From the NCBI GenBank assembly GCA_018223085.1, contig JAAEZB010000019.1, positions 1 to 47,727 on the forward strand: DNA of 47,727 nt. Reading direction: 5' to 3'. Positions 9,687 through 16,389 of the stretch are shown one piece after another (the stretch's first letter is position 1; every line of letters starts with the position of its first letter). The notes beneath the pieces are model-generated. The model was not told where the DNA came from. It searched no databases and was given only the letters and a program-made list of their open reading frames with translations. The position numbers and the translations under genes are program-made. This DNA comes from Paracoccaceae bacterium (GTDB lineage Bacteria; Pseudomonadota; Alphaproteobacteria; Rhodobacterales; Rhodobacteraceae).

Positions 9687-10895
9687 CTAAACAGACATGA
9701 TCAGGCGGTGTTTCAACATCGCCTGCATGATCTTCATAACCGCTTCTGTCAGATCTTTCACCGGCTGCTCCGGAAAGGCCGCAGCAAGCGTCTGCGTGAT
9801 CTCGCCATGCGTTGTCGGTTCTGCCAATAGCGTCCAGATCCCCGTCGTCACCCCGTTAAACGCATGCATCCCCGGCCCCTCGGCGCAGGCAACGAAAACG
9901 TCTTCCCCGTGTCGGACCTCGCAAACCGATGGGTTGCGTTGATAGGTCTGATCCCCCAGAGCCTCGGTATCTGTTGTCAGAACCGCGAGACTATCAGGTG
10001 GCAAGGTCGACGGATCAATCCGCGCCGCCGCGTCTCGCGGGTGCGCATCGCACCACGCCTTTAGGAACGCCGCAGCCTCCTCGCTATTGCTATATTGCAA
10101 CCGAAGACATTCCGCCGTCTCCACCAATCCGCTGAGCATCGCCAAAACCCGAGCCGGGTTCATGCTGCGTGAAAAGTTCTGATAAATCAGCCGCCGCATC
10201 ACCTCGGATGAGGTCACCGGCTCCAGCCGTGGAGCCCCTTCATCCGAGCGATCCAAGAGGATGATAGTCGAGACAGGTAGGTTCTCTCCATGAGGTGCCA
10301 ATTGCCCGGGTTGAAGACCCAAATACAGGTATTGCCGGTTCTGTGGCCCAGCATGATCTTCCATCCATCGTAATAGATCGGGAGAAAATTCCTTAGGTAG
10401 CGGCAAACGCAACCGCGGCGCCGCACCATTGGCAATACCGGTCAACGCCCCATCAGCGTCGAGCCGCAAAGGCAGGTAGTCATCCGTGAAAATGCGCGCG
10501 CCCTGTGCGGCAAGACAAGCCGTCAGCGTGCTTTTCCCGGCCCGCCGTTGATTTGGAAACAACATCAGGCTGCCATCACGCTCAATCGCAGCGCCATGGA
10601 AACACAACAACCCCGGTTCGTGCCTGATCCGCGACCACGCCAATTCCGCCAACAAGGTGCAAGCGGCGTGCAGAGGATCCGTGTGGGATTTACAAAGGTC
10701 GTAATGGTCCGAGGAAAACCAGTATTTTCCGTCTCTTCGCGATAGCACAAGAGATGGAACATCGGACCCATTTGTCACAGGTTGATAAGGCCAATCACTG
10801 AAAATCTCGGGAAGGCGTGCAATAACCTCACCGGCATCTTCAAAAACGACCGGGCCGTCGGTGCCGGAAAAATAGAAGCTTTGCGTCGCCACCAT
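9687..10895 (-). CDS. HprK-like kinase fused to a C-terminal PqqD-like domain
   Basis: The protein has 402 residues. Residues about 95-250 resemble the HPr kinase/phosphorylase fold seen in HprK-related proteins: HGAA at 100-103, a P-loop-like NQRRAGKST ending near 123, and a TDD motif at 137-139. The first Gly of the Walker A consensus is replaced by Asn. Residues about 316-402 resemble PqqD, the winged-helix peptide-binding domain (RiPP recognition element): VCEVRHGEDVF, FNGVTTGIWTLL and a predicted terminal helix. HprK homologues in some lasso-peptide clusters phosphorylate precursor serines. A substrate-like gene lies 82 bp upstream. I infer peptide phosphorylation guided by the PqqD domain. 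GC is visibly below neighbouring genes. Confidence 0.8.
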   Translation of the reverse strand: MVATQSFYFSGTDGPVVFEDAGEVIARLPEIFSDWPYQPVTNGSDVPSLVLSRRDGKYWFSSDHYDLCKSHTDPLHAACTLLAELAWSRIRHEPGLLCFHGAAIERDGSLMLFPNQRRAGKSTLTACLAAQGARIFTDDYLPLRLDADGALTGIANGAAPRLRLPLPKEFSPDLLRWMEDHAGPQNRQYLYLGLQPGQLAPHGENLPVSTIILLDRSDEGAPRLEPVTSSEVMRRLIYQNFSRSMNPARVLAMLSGLVETAECLRLQYSNSEEAAAFLKAWCDAHPRDAAARIDPSTLPPDSLAVLTTDTEALGDQTYQRNPSVCEVRHGEDVFVACAEGPGMHAFNGVTTGIWTLLAEPTTHGEITQTLAAAFPEQPVKDLTEAVMKIMQAMLKHRLIMSV

Positions 10896-10918
10896 TCCAA
10901 ATAGCCTCGGCTAAAAGA

Positions 10919-10952
10919 ATGCCCGGCACCAGAAACCTCTGAAGCCAGGCAT
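10919..10952 (-). terminator. Hairpin plus T-rich tail between the Gly-rich polypeptide gene and the kinase gene
   Basis: Read on the minus strand, ATGCCTGGC pairs with GCCGGGCAT (nine pairs, one G-U). Inside lies a second stem, CAGA/TCTG closed by a GGTT tetraloop, and the outer stem is followed by TCTTTTAG. This has the form of an intrinsic terminator 25 bp after the first gene and 23 bp before the second. Since the kinase gene has no obvious promoter of its own, partial read-through would give more polypeptide than kinase. Confidence 0.6.
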
Positions 10953-10977
10953 CATATTCTATTAGGTGAGCTGCAGG

Positions 10978-11388
10978 TTAGCGCTGATCCTGCGATGCGT
11001 CGCTCGCTCCGGACGCACCAGAGGCGCCATCATCAGACTCGCCGCCAGACGCTCCGGAAGCTCCGTCATCCGCACCGGATGCCCCATCATCAGAGCTACC
11101 ACCAGATGCACCAGACGCACCGCCGTCATCACCACCCGAAGCGCCACCACCGGAGCCACCGGAGCCGCCGCCATCGCCACCACCGGAACCACCGCCAGAG
11201 CCGCCACCATCGCCTCCGCCACCGTCACCGCCATCGCCACCTCCCGAACCACCGGACGCATGCGCCATGCTCAGGGTCGTAAAGGCCGGAGCGGTATAGA
11301 CCGCCGTTGCGCCCATACCAAGTTTGGCAAGAAACTTGCGGCGATCGATCGTCTCCGCAGACTGTTCTTCGTTAATGTTGTCGTCCAT
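10978..11388 (-). CDS. Tat-signal Gly/Ser/Asp-rich low-complexity polypeptide (putative kinase substrate)
   Basis: The 136-residue protein starts from an ATG seven bases after GAGGAG. Residues 1-15 are polar and acidic. RRKFLAKLG at 16-24 is a twin-arginine motif, followed by a mildly hydrophobic stretch and an AHA signal-peptidase-like site at 42-44. The remaining 92 residues are almost only Gly, Ser, Asp and Ala. They run from SGGGDGG-type repeats to repeated DDGASGASGG units and end in ASQDQR. There is no Cys. The codons fit an expressed frame with a strong ribosome site. It could be an exported adhesive or ion-binding protein, or a RiPP-like precursor modified by the downstream kinase-PqqD protein; the link is inferred from position. 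Confidence 0.8.
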   Translation of the reverse strand: MDDNINEEQSAETIDRRKFLAKLGMGATAVYTAPAFTTLSMAHASGGSGGGDGGDGGGGDGGGSGGGSGGGDGGGSGGSGGGASGGDDGGASGASGGSSDDGASGADDGASGASGGESDDGASGASGASDASQDQR

Positions 11389-11434
11389 AGTGAGCTCCTC
11401 CTTACGTGGTCACACCACTCCTGCTGCGAACACA

Positions 11435-11451
11435 TTGTTCTCCGAGAACAA
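11435..11451. promoter_or_regulatory. Perfect 8-1-8 palindrome upstream of the polypeptide-kinase operon
   Basis: TTGTTCTC and GAGAACAA are exact inverse complements around a single C. The site lies 47-63 bp upstream of the polypeptide ATG and overlaps a second small dyad, GAACA-cat-TGTTC (11428-11440). It may be an operator or an mRNA leader hairpin. It does not match the alphaproteobacterial LexA pattern GTTC-N7-GTTC. Confidence 0.5.
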
Positions 11452-11486
11452 ATCTCGTTCCCCGAATGTAACGATAAAACATAACG

Positions 11487-11507
11487 AATTATGAATCTGT
11501 CATAATT
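11487..11507. promoter_or_regulatory. Perfect 8-5-8 palindrome upstream of the polypeptide-kinase operon
   Basis: AATTATGA and TCATAATT are exact inverse complements with a five-base spacer (ATCTG). It lies about 100 bp upstream of the polypeptide ATG in an AT-rich stretch that would suit a promoter. It could equally serve plus-strand transcription, because a TATAAA lies at 11529-11534. The regulator is unknown. Confidence 0.5.
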
Positions 11508-11528
11508 ATGTCATCGGCGATTGCTTGC

Positions 11529-11739
11529 TATAAACGGGCACTGGGCCGCCGCCTCTTCCTTCTCTGAAGTGCCGCGCTCTGCGAAAATCGCATCCCCCCT
11601 CATCTCACAGCCTGAGTGTCACGAATCTGAATCATGACCAAGGTAATCTGAACTCAATCGCACCCCGCGAGGTTTTTCAGATTATACTTTTTTCAGTAGC
11701 AAACCCTTTACCCCCGGTCTTCCCCAGGCCGGGGGTTTT
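11529..11739 (+). ncRNA. Candidate small RNA or ilvE leader ending at an intrinsic terminator
   Basis: The 430-bp gap between the polypeptide gene and the aminotransferase gene holds no convincing protein gene. On the plus strand it has a TATAAA (11529-11534), with TTATGT 17 bp upstream as a weak -35. About 180 bp later a strong terminator occurs, with no plus-strand coding gene between. This layout suits a roughly 200-nt small RNA or an attenuated 5' leader of the aminotransferase gene. A five-codon ORF (MTKVI) at 11634-11651 is too short to argue for classical attenuation. The call rests on layout only. Confidence 0.3.
11711..11739 (+). terminator. Intrinsic terminator upstream of the aminotransferase gene
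   Basis: CCCCCGGTCT (11711-11720) pairs with AGGCCGGGGG (11726-11735), with one G-U pair and a five-base loop, followed by TTTT. It lies 80 bp before the aminotransferase start and has no plus-strand gene in front of it, hence the small RNA or attenuator suggestion. Confidence 0.7.
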
Positions 11740-11818
11740 CCGTGGGTATCCTTTGCCTCTGGACCTCCGAACGGGCCGGGTCTAGCATCCGCCCGAGCGA
11801 GCGAGGGAGACCAGCACA

Positions 11819-12688
11819 ATGGCAATCAGCGAAACCATCCGAACCTATTTCAACGGCACCTGGCATGACGGCAATGTGCCCATCATGCGCGCCGCCGATC
11901 ATGGCGCGTGGCTCGGCACTACGGTGTTTGACGGGGCCCGTTATTTCGAGGGCATGTCCCCCGATCTCGAACCGCATCTGGCGCGTGTGAACCGCTCGGC
12001 CAAAGCACTCATGCTTGCGCCGACCGTCTCGACCGAGGACATGATTGAAATCACGCGCGAGGGCCTGTCGGCCTTCGGCCCCGAGGACGCTGTCTATATC
12101 CGGCCTATGTATTGGGGCATCGACGGCGATATGACGACCTCGGGCATCGCCGCCACCCAGGATACAACCGGCTTTGCTCTCTGCCTTGAGGCCGTCCCCA
12201 TGGCCCCGCCCGAAGCCTCGACAACCCTGACCCGCACCCGTTTCCGACGCCCCGTCCTCGAATCCTCCGTGGTCAATGCCAAGGCCGGCTGCCTCTACCC
12301 CAACAACGCCCGCATGCTCGTCGAAGCGCGCTCCAAGGGTTTTGGCAACGCCTTGGTGGCTGACGCCATGGGCAACGTCGCCGAGAGCGCAACAGCCAAC
12401 GTCTTTATGGTCAAGGATGGCGAAGTTTTCACCCCGATCGCCAACGGCACCTTCCTCGCTGGCATTACCCGTTCGCGACACATGTCCAACATGCGCGCCG
12501 AAGGCATGAAAGTGCATGAAGCTGTCCTCTCCTTCGAGGATTTCGAAGACGCGGATGAGGTTTTCCTCTCCGGCAACTTCTCCAAGGTCACGCCCGTAAC
12601 CGCCCTCGACGACCGCCAGTATCAACACGGCCCGGTAACACGGCGCGTGCGCGAAATGTATTGGGACTGGGCGCGTTCAACCGCCTGA
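11819..12688 (+). CDS. ilvE: Branched-chain amino acid aminotransferase (class IV, IlvE-like)
   Basis: This cytosolic PLP enzyme catalyses the last step of Val, Leu and Ile synthesis, transferring an amino group from glutamate to the 2-oxo acids. The 289-residue protein has the fold-type IV signature. VVNAKAGCLYPNNARM holds the PLP lysine, ADAMGNVAESATANVFMV is the cofactor-phosphate region, and GTFLAGITRSRHM is the C-terminal motif. The ATG follows an AGGGAG ribosome site. D-amino-acid aminotransferase and 4-amino-4-deoxychorismate lyase share the fold, so substrate specificity is inferred. A terminator-like hairpin upstream may regulate it. Confidence 0.85.
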   Translation: MAISETIRTYFNGTWHDGNVPIMRAADHGAWLGTTVFDGARYFEGMSPDLEPHLARVNRSAKALMLAPTVSTEDMIEITREGLSAFGPEDAVYIRPMYWGIDGDMTTSGIAATQDTTGFALCLEAVPMAPPEASTTLTRTRFRRPVLESSVVNAKAGCLYPNNARMLVEARSKGFGNALVADAMGNVAESATANVFMVKDGEVFTPIANGTFLAGITRSRHMSNMRAEGMKVHEAVLSFEDFEDADEVFLSGNFSKVTPVTALDDRQYQHGPVTRRVREMYWDWARSTA

Positions 12689-12695
12689 TCACTTA

Positions 12696-12729
12696 GGGGA
12701 TCAAGCGCATCTTTCGTTGCCTGATCCCC
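12696..12729 (+). other. Inverted repeat between ilvE-like and stress-protein genes
   Basis: GGGGATCA (12696-12703) and TGATCCCC (12722-12729) are perfect inverse complements around an 18-base loop. No T-tract follows, so this may be an mRNA-stabilising hairpin or weak terminator. Confidence 0.35.
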
Positions 12730-12765
12730 GGCCTTGCGCCATGATTGCCCCAAGGGAGATCCGTC

Positions 12766-13221
12766 ATGCGTAAATTCCTCGTCGTTCTCGATGATAGCCG
12801 CGAATGCCTCAACGCCATGCGCTTTGCCGCTATGCGGGCCGCGCATACAGGCGGTGGCGTGCAAATCCTCTCAATCATCCCGCCCGATGAATTCAACCAC
12901 TGGATCGGGGTAAGCGACATCATGCGCGAAGAAACCCGCGAACGCATCATCGCCCATTTCGAGGTTTTCGCCAAATGGATGCGCGACCGGCAAGGGGTCG
13001 ACCCCGAACTCGTCATCCGCGAGGGCGAGGCGGTAAAGGAAATTCTCGGCCAGATTCGCGATGATACCGAAATCGGCGTACTCGTCCTTGGCGCAGGGAT
13101 CGACAAAAAAGGGCCTGGCCCCCTCGTGAACCAACTCTCCAAAAGCTCCGGGAGCCTGCCCGTCCCGATCACGATCGTCCCCGGCGACATGACCAAAGAG
13201 CGGCTCGAATCGATCACCTAA
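12766..13221 (+). CDS. Universal stress protein (UspA family)
   Basis: The 151-residue cytosolic protein has the Usp Rossmann-like fold. It starts MRKFLVVLDDSRECLNAMRFA, where the Asp residues sit at the usual nucleotide-binding strand, and it ends with VLVLGAG and LPVPITIVPGDM. The typical G-2x-G-9x-G(S/T) ATP loop is only partly recognisable in the last third, so nucleotide binding is uncertain. I chose the ATG at MRKF, 13 bases after AAGGGAGA, rather than an earlier in-frame ATG. Such proteins are linked to stress survival; the specific role cannot be read here. Confidence 0.85.
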   Translation: MRKFLVVLDDSRECLNAMRFAAMRAAHTGGGVQILSIIPPDEFNHWIGVSDIMREETRERIIAHFEVFAKWMRDRQGVDPELVIREGEAVKEILGQIRDDTEIGVLVLGAGIDKKGPGPLVNQLSKSSGSLPVPITIVPGDMTKERLESIT

Positions 13222-13304
13222 GTTAGTTTAGAATCATTCCAAACCTTGACTATCAAAGCTTGGAAGCGCATATCTCAAAGCGATAGAGAAAAGGTGCATC
13301 CGCT

Positions 13305-13868
13305 ATGTTTATTCAAACCGAATCCACGCCGAACCCCGCCACGCTCAAATTCCTTCCGGGGCAGACCGTGCTCGAAACCGGCACCGCCGATTTCCCCTCT
13401 TCCGAGGGCGCGGACGCATCCCCCCTCGCAAGCCGGATTTTCGCCGTCAAAGGCGTGTCTGCTGTGTTTTTTGGCACCGATTTCATCACCGTGACCAAGG
13501 ATGAGGCCGTCGAATGGGACCACATCAAACCCTCGATCCTCGGCGCCATCATGGAGCATTTCCAATCCGGTCAGCCGGTCATGGCAGGCGTTGCTTCGGC
13601 CGCCTCCGGCCACGCCGATCATGACGGCCCCGATGCCGAGATCGTTGGCCAGATCAAGGAACTCCTCGATACTCGCGTCCGTCCTGCCGTGGCACAGGAC
13701 GGTGGCGACATCACCTTCCACGGCTTTGAACGCGGCGTCGTTTACCTGCACATGCAGGGGGCCTGCGCTGGCTGCCCCTCCTCGACCCTGACCCTCAAAA
13801 TGGGGATCGAGAACCTCCTGCGCCATTACATCCCCGAAGTCACCGAGGTGCGCCCGGTTGCCGTCTGA
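13305..13868 (+). CDS. NifU-family Fe-S cluster carrier (Nfu type)
   Basis: Nfu proteins carry assembled 4Fe-4S clusters to target enzymes. The 187-residue protein has an N-terminal Nfu_N domain (MFIQTESTPNPATLKFLPG, SRIFAVKGVSAVFFG) and a C-terminal NifU-like domain (VRPAVAQDGGDITFHGF). The cluster-binding CxxC is seen as GACAGCPSSTLTLK. The length and two-domain form match alphaproteobacterial and mitochondrial NFU1. Its stop overlaps the start of the next gene by 11 bp. Confidence 0.94.
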   Translation: MFIQTESTPNPATLKFLPGQTVLETGTADFPSSEGADASPLASRIFAVKGVSAVFFGTDFITVTKDEAVEWDHIKPSILGAIMEHFQSGQPVMAGVASAASGHADHDGPDAEIVGQIKELLDTRVRPAVAQDGGDITFHGFERGVVYLHMQGACAGCPSSTLTLKMGIENLLRHYIPEVTEVRPVAV

Positions 13869-14301
13869 CGACGCAAATACCCCTACGACAATCACGGGAC
13901 GGTGCTATTGTGGTGCCGTCTCTTTTCGTTCGGACCGAGCGCCTCTTACTGTCGCCTACTGTCACTGCAACGACTGCAAACGCTGGACCGGCGCCCCGGC
14001 GCCTGCATTTGCGGCCTTCCATCCTGAGAATCTCACCCACACGCCCGACCAAGGCCCCGGCATTTCCTACTCCCCCGGTGTGACCCGGTGGAGCTGTGCG
14101 TCCTGTGGCTCACCGCTCATGGCGACCTTTGATTATCTCCCCGATCAGGTCTATGTTCCGCTCGGTCTGATCGATCAGGCCACCGCCCTGCCACCGCGCC
14201 TGCATTGCCACGCCGACGCCGCCTTCTCATGGCTACATCTCGACGATGGCCTTACCCGTGCCTCCGGTTCCGGTCGGAACACCCTGAACGCCGCTGACTG
14301 A
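13858..14301 (+). CDS. GFA/CENP-V family zinc protein
   Basis: The 147-residue protein has the cysteine pattern of the glutathione-dependent formaldehyde-activating (GFA) / CENP-V fold: GRCYCGAVSF, YCHCNDCKRWTG and WSCASCGSPL. These Cys residues bind two zincs in the family. Few members have a proven activity, so a role in formaldehyde handling should not be assumed. The only start before the first Cys motif is a TTG inside the end of the nfu gene, giving an 11-bp overlap; I see no alternative ATG or GTG. It lies 10 bp upstream of tsaB. Confidence 0.85.
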   Translation: MPSDDANTPTTITGRCYCGAVSFRSDRAPLTVAYCHCNDCKRWTGAPAPAFAAFHPENLTHTPDQGPGISYSPGVTRWSCASCGSPLMATFDYLPDQVYVPLGLIDQATALPPRLHCHADAAFSWLHLDDGLTRASGSGRNTLNAAD

Positions 14302-14311
14302 AAGACGACCC

Positions 14312-14959
14312 GTGCCCCTGATCCTCGGTTTCGACACCTCCGGTTCCTATTGCGCCGCCGCTCTGCTTTGTGACGACACGGTTCTTGCCGCCGCGCATGA
14401 AGAGATGAAACGCGGTCAGGCTGAACGCCTCTTCCCCCTCCTGGAAGAAGTCCTCGCCGAAGGCGGCGCCACATGGTCCGACCTTTCGGCCATCGGCGTC
14501 GGTATCGGCCCTGGCAACTTCACCGGCATTCGCCTCTCGGTCTCTGCCGCCCGTGGCCTCGCCCTTGCACGATCCATCCCTGCGGTTGGCGTCTCAAGCC
14601 TCGACGCGCTCGCCCATGGCACCCAAGGCCCGGTTCTCGCCTGCCTCGCTGCGCCGCGCGATCAGGCCTATCTCGCCGGACACCGCACACGACACGCCCT
14701 CGCGCCATCCCTTATGGCGATCGCCGATATCCCCACCGACCTCTCCGAACCCGGCCTAACCTGCATCGGCTCTGCCGCCGAGGCGGTTGCCGAGCGCCTT
14801 GACGCAGCCGTCTCCCCCGCGCCCTACGCGCCGGCCTCTGCCATCGCCCGCATTGCCGCCCTGCGCTGGCAGGATACCCCCGAACGCCCCGCACCGCTCT
14901 ACCTCAAGCCCGCCGACGCTGCGCCCTCGCGCGATACGGCACCCGCGATCCTCTCATGA
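14312..14959 (+). CDS. tsaB: tRNA threonylcarbamoyladenosine biosynthesis protein TsaB
   Basis: TsaB is the partner of TsaD in t6A37 modification of ANN-decoding tRNAs. The 215-residue protein has the ASKHA-type N-terminus ILGFDTSGSYCAAAL and the family hallmark GVGIGPGNFTGIRLS, followed by SSLDALAHG. It starts with GTG. Its stop overlaps the next gene in an ATGA arrangement, the usual tsaB-rimI coupling. Confidence 0.95.
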   Translation: MPLILGFDTSGSYCAAALLCDDTVLAAAHEEMKRGQAERLFPLLEEVLAEGGATWSDLSAIGVGIGPGNFTGIRLSVSAARGLALARSIPAVGVSSLDALAHGTQGPVLACLAAPRDQAYLAGHRTRHALAPSLMAIADIPTDLSEPGLTCIGSAAEAVAERLDAAVSPAPYAPASAIARIAALRWQDTPERPAPLYLKPADAAPSRDTAPAILS

Positions 14960-15369
14960 CACCAGACGCCCTCGCCACGCTCCATGCCGCTGCCTTTACC
15001 CAAAGCCGCCCATGGAGCGCCGCCGAATTCACCGACCTCCTCTCCTCGCCCTTCTGCTTTCTCACCGGAGACAGCCAGAGTTTCGCCCTCGGCCGCGCCA
15101 TCGCCGACGAAGCAGAACTCCTGACCATCGCGACACATCCTGACGCACGCCGCCAGGGCCTCGCCCGTGCCCGCCTCTCCGAATTCGAAACCGAAGCCCG
15201 CGCCCGTGGTGCCACCAGCGCCTTTCTCGAAGTCGCCGCCGACAACCCTGCGGCCATCGCCCTCTACATGTCCCAAGGCTACGCCGAGACGGCCCGCCGT
15301 GCGGGCTACTATCCGCGCCCACACGCCGCCGCCGTTGATGCCCTGATCCTGCGCAAGACACTGGCTTAG
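14956..15369 (+). CDS. rimI: RimI-like GNAT N-acetyltransferase
   Basis: RimI acetylates the N-terminus of ribosomal protein S18 in E. coli. The 137-residue protein has the acetyl-CoA loop DARRQGLARARL, a variant of Q/RxxGxG/A, followed by AFLEVAADNPAAIALYMSQGY, typical of RimI. Its start is fused to the tsaB stop (ATGA), as in many bacteria. The first half is diverged from E. coli RimI, so the ribosomal substrate is inferred from family and context. Confidence 0.88.
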   Translation: MTPDALATLHAAAFTQSRPWSAAEFTDLLSSPFCFLTGDSQSFALGRAIADEAELLTIATHPDARRQGLARARLSEFETEARARGATSAFLEVAADNPAAIALYMSQGYAETARRAGYYPRPHAAAVDALILRKTLA

Positions 15370-15470
15370 CGCCCTTCCCCATCCGGGCACACACGGTTTT
15401 TGTGCTTCCGGCCCAAGCTCTTGCCCCTTCCCTTGTTGCAAAGACGCAGAGCCTCCCGCAAAGTAAACCC

Positions 15471-16388
15471 ATGCAAATCTACCTGCCAATCGCCGAAGTC
15501 TCCGTGAATGCCTTCCTCCTTCTGGGGCTTGGCGGCATCGTGGGTGTTCTCTCGGGCATGTTCGGCGTCGGCGGCGGCTTCCTGATGACGCCGCTTTTGT
15601 TCTTTATCGGCATCCCCCCCGCCGTGGCCGTCGCGACCGAGGCGAACCAGATCGTCGCCTCCTCTTTTTCCGGTGTTCTCGCCCATCTCAAAAAGCGCAC
15701 CGTCGACCTCAAGATGGGGGTGGTCCTCCTCATAGGCGGCCTCATAGGCGCTGCACTCGGCGTGCTTCTCTTCAACTACCTGAAATCACTGGGCCAGGTC
15801 GATCTTCTGGTTAAGCTTTGCTACGTGGTCTTCCTCGGCGTAATCGGCGGACTAATGTTCATCGAAAGCCTCGGCGCCATTCGCAAAGCCAAGAAAAACG
15901 CCCCCCCCACCCGCCGCAAGAAACACAACTGGATTCACGGCCTGCCCTTCAAGATGCGCTTTCGGGTCTCCGGTCTCTACATCTCGGTGATCCCGCCGCT
16001 GATCGTCGGTCTTTGCGTCGGCATCCTTGCCGCGATCATGGGCGTGGGTGGCGGCTTTATCATGGTCCCGGCAATGATCTACCTTCTGGGCATGCCGACC
16101 AAAGTCGTGGTCGGCACCTCCCTGTTCCAGATCATCTTCGTCACCGCGTTCACGACGCTCCTGCACGCCACGACGAACTATACCGTAGACATGGCCCTCG
16201 CCGTGCTCCTGCTCGTCGGCGGCGTCATCGGCGCCCAGATCGGCACCCGCATTGGCACCCGCCTCAAGGCCGAACAGCTACGCATCCTCCTGTCCCTTAT
16301 GGTGATCACGGTCTGTGGCAAGCTCGCCTTCGACCTCCTCGTGCAACCCGCCGAACTCTTCAGCATCGGCGCTGTGGGAGGGCACTAA
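15471..16388 (+). CDS. TauE/SafE family sulfite/organosulfur exporter-like permease
   Basis: This is a membrane protein of 305 residues with about eight hydrophobic segments in two halves. Each half carries the family repeat: GVLSGMFGVGGGFLMTPLL in the first and GILAAIMGVGGGFIMVPAM in the second. Family members move sulfite, sulfoacetate or similar anions, but the substrate here is unknown. I chose the ATG at MQIYLPIAEV because conserved sequence begins there. One base separates its stop from the next start, so the two genes form a transcriptional pair. Confidence 0.9.
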   Translation: MQIYLPIAEVSVNAFLLLGLGGIVGVLSGMFGVGGGFLMTPLLFFIGIPPAVAVATEANQIVASSFSGVLAHLKKRTVDLKMGVVLLIGGLIGAALGVLLFNYLKSLGQVDLLVKLCYVVFLGVIGGLMFIESLGAIRKAKKNAPPTRRKKHNWIHGLPFKMRFRVSGLYISVIPPLIVGLCVGILAAIMGVGGGFIMVPAMIYLLGMPTKVVVGTSLFQIIFVTAFTTLLHATTNYTVDMALAVLLLVGGVIGAQIGTRIGTRLKAEQLRILLSLMVITVCGKLAFDLLVQPAELFSIGAVGGH

Positions 16389-16389
16389 G

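Noticed and set aside
11428-11460. LexA box upstream of the polypeptide gene
   Set aside because: GTTC copies are present, but not with the seven-base spacing of the alphaproteobacterial GTTC-N7-GTTC site.
10966-11484. Plus-strand frame of 172 codons over the Gly-rich polypeptide gene
   Set aside because: It is an Ala/Thr/Arg-rich complement of the GGN/AGC repeats; the minus-strand frame has the ribosome site, the signal peptide and an operon partner.
11634-11651. Mini-ORF MTKVI as an attenuator leader peptide
   Set aside because: Five codons with single Val and Ile codons are too few for ribosome stalling control, and no alternative antiterminator stem was found by eye.
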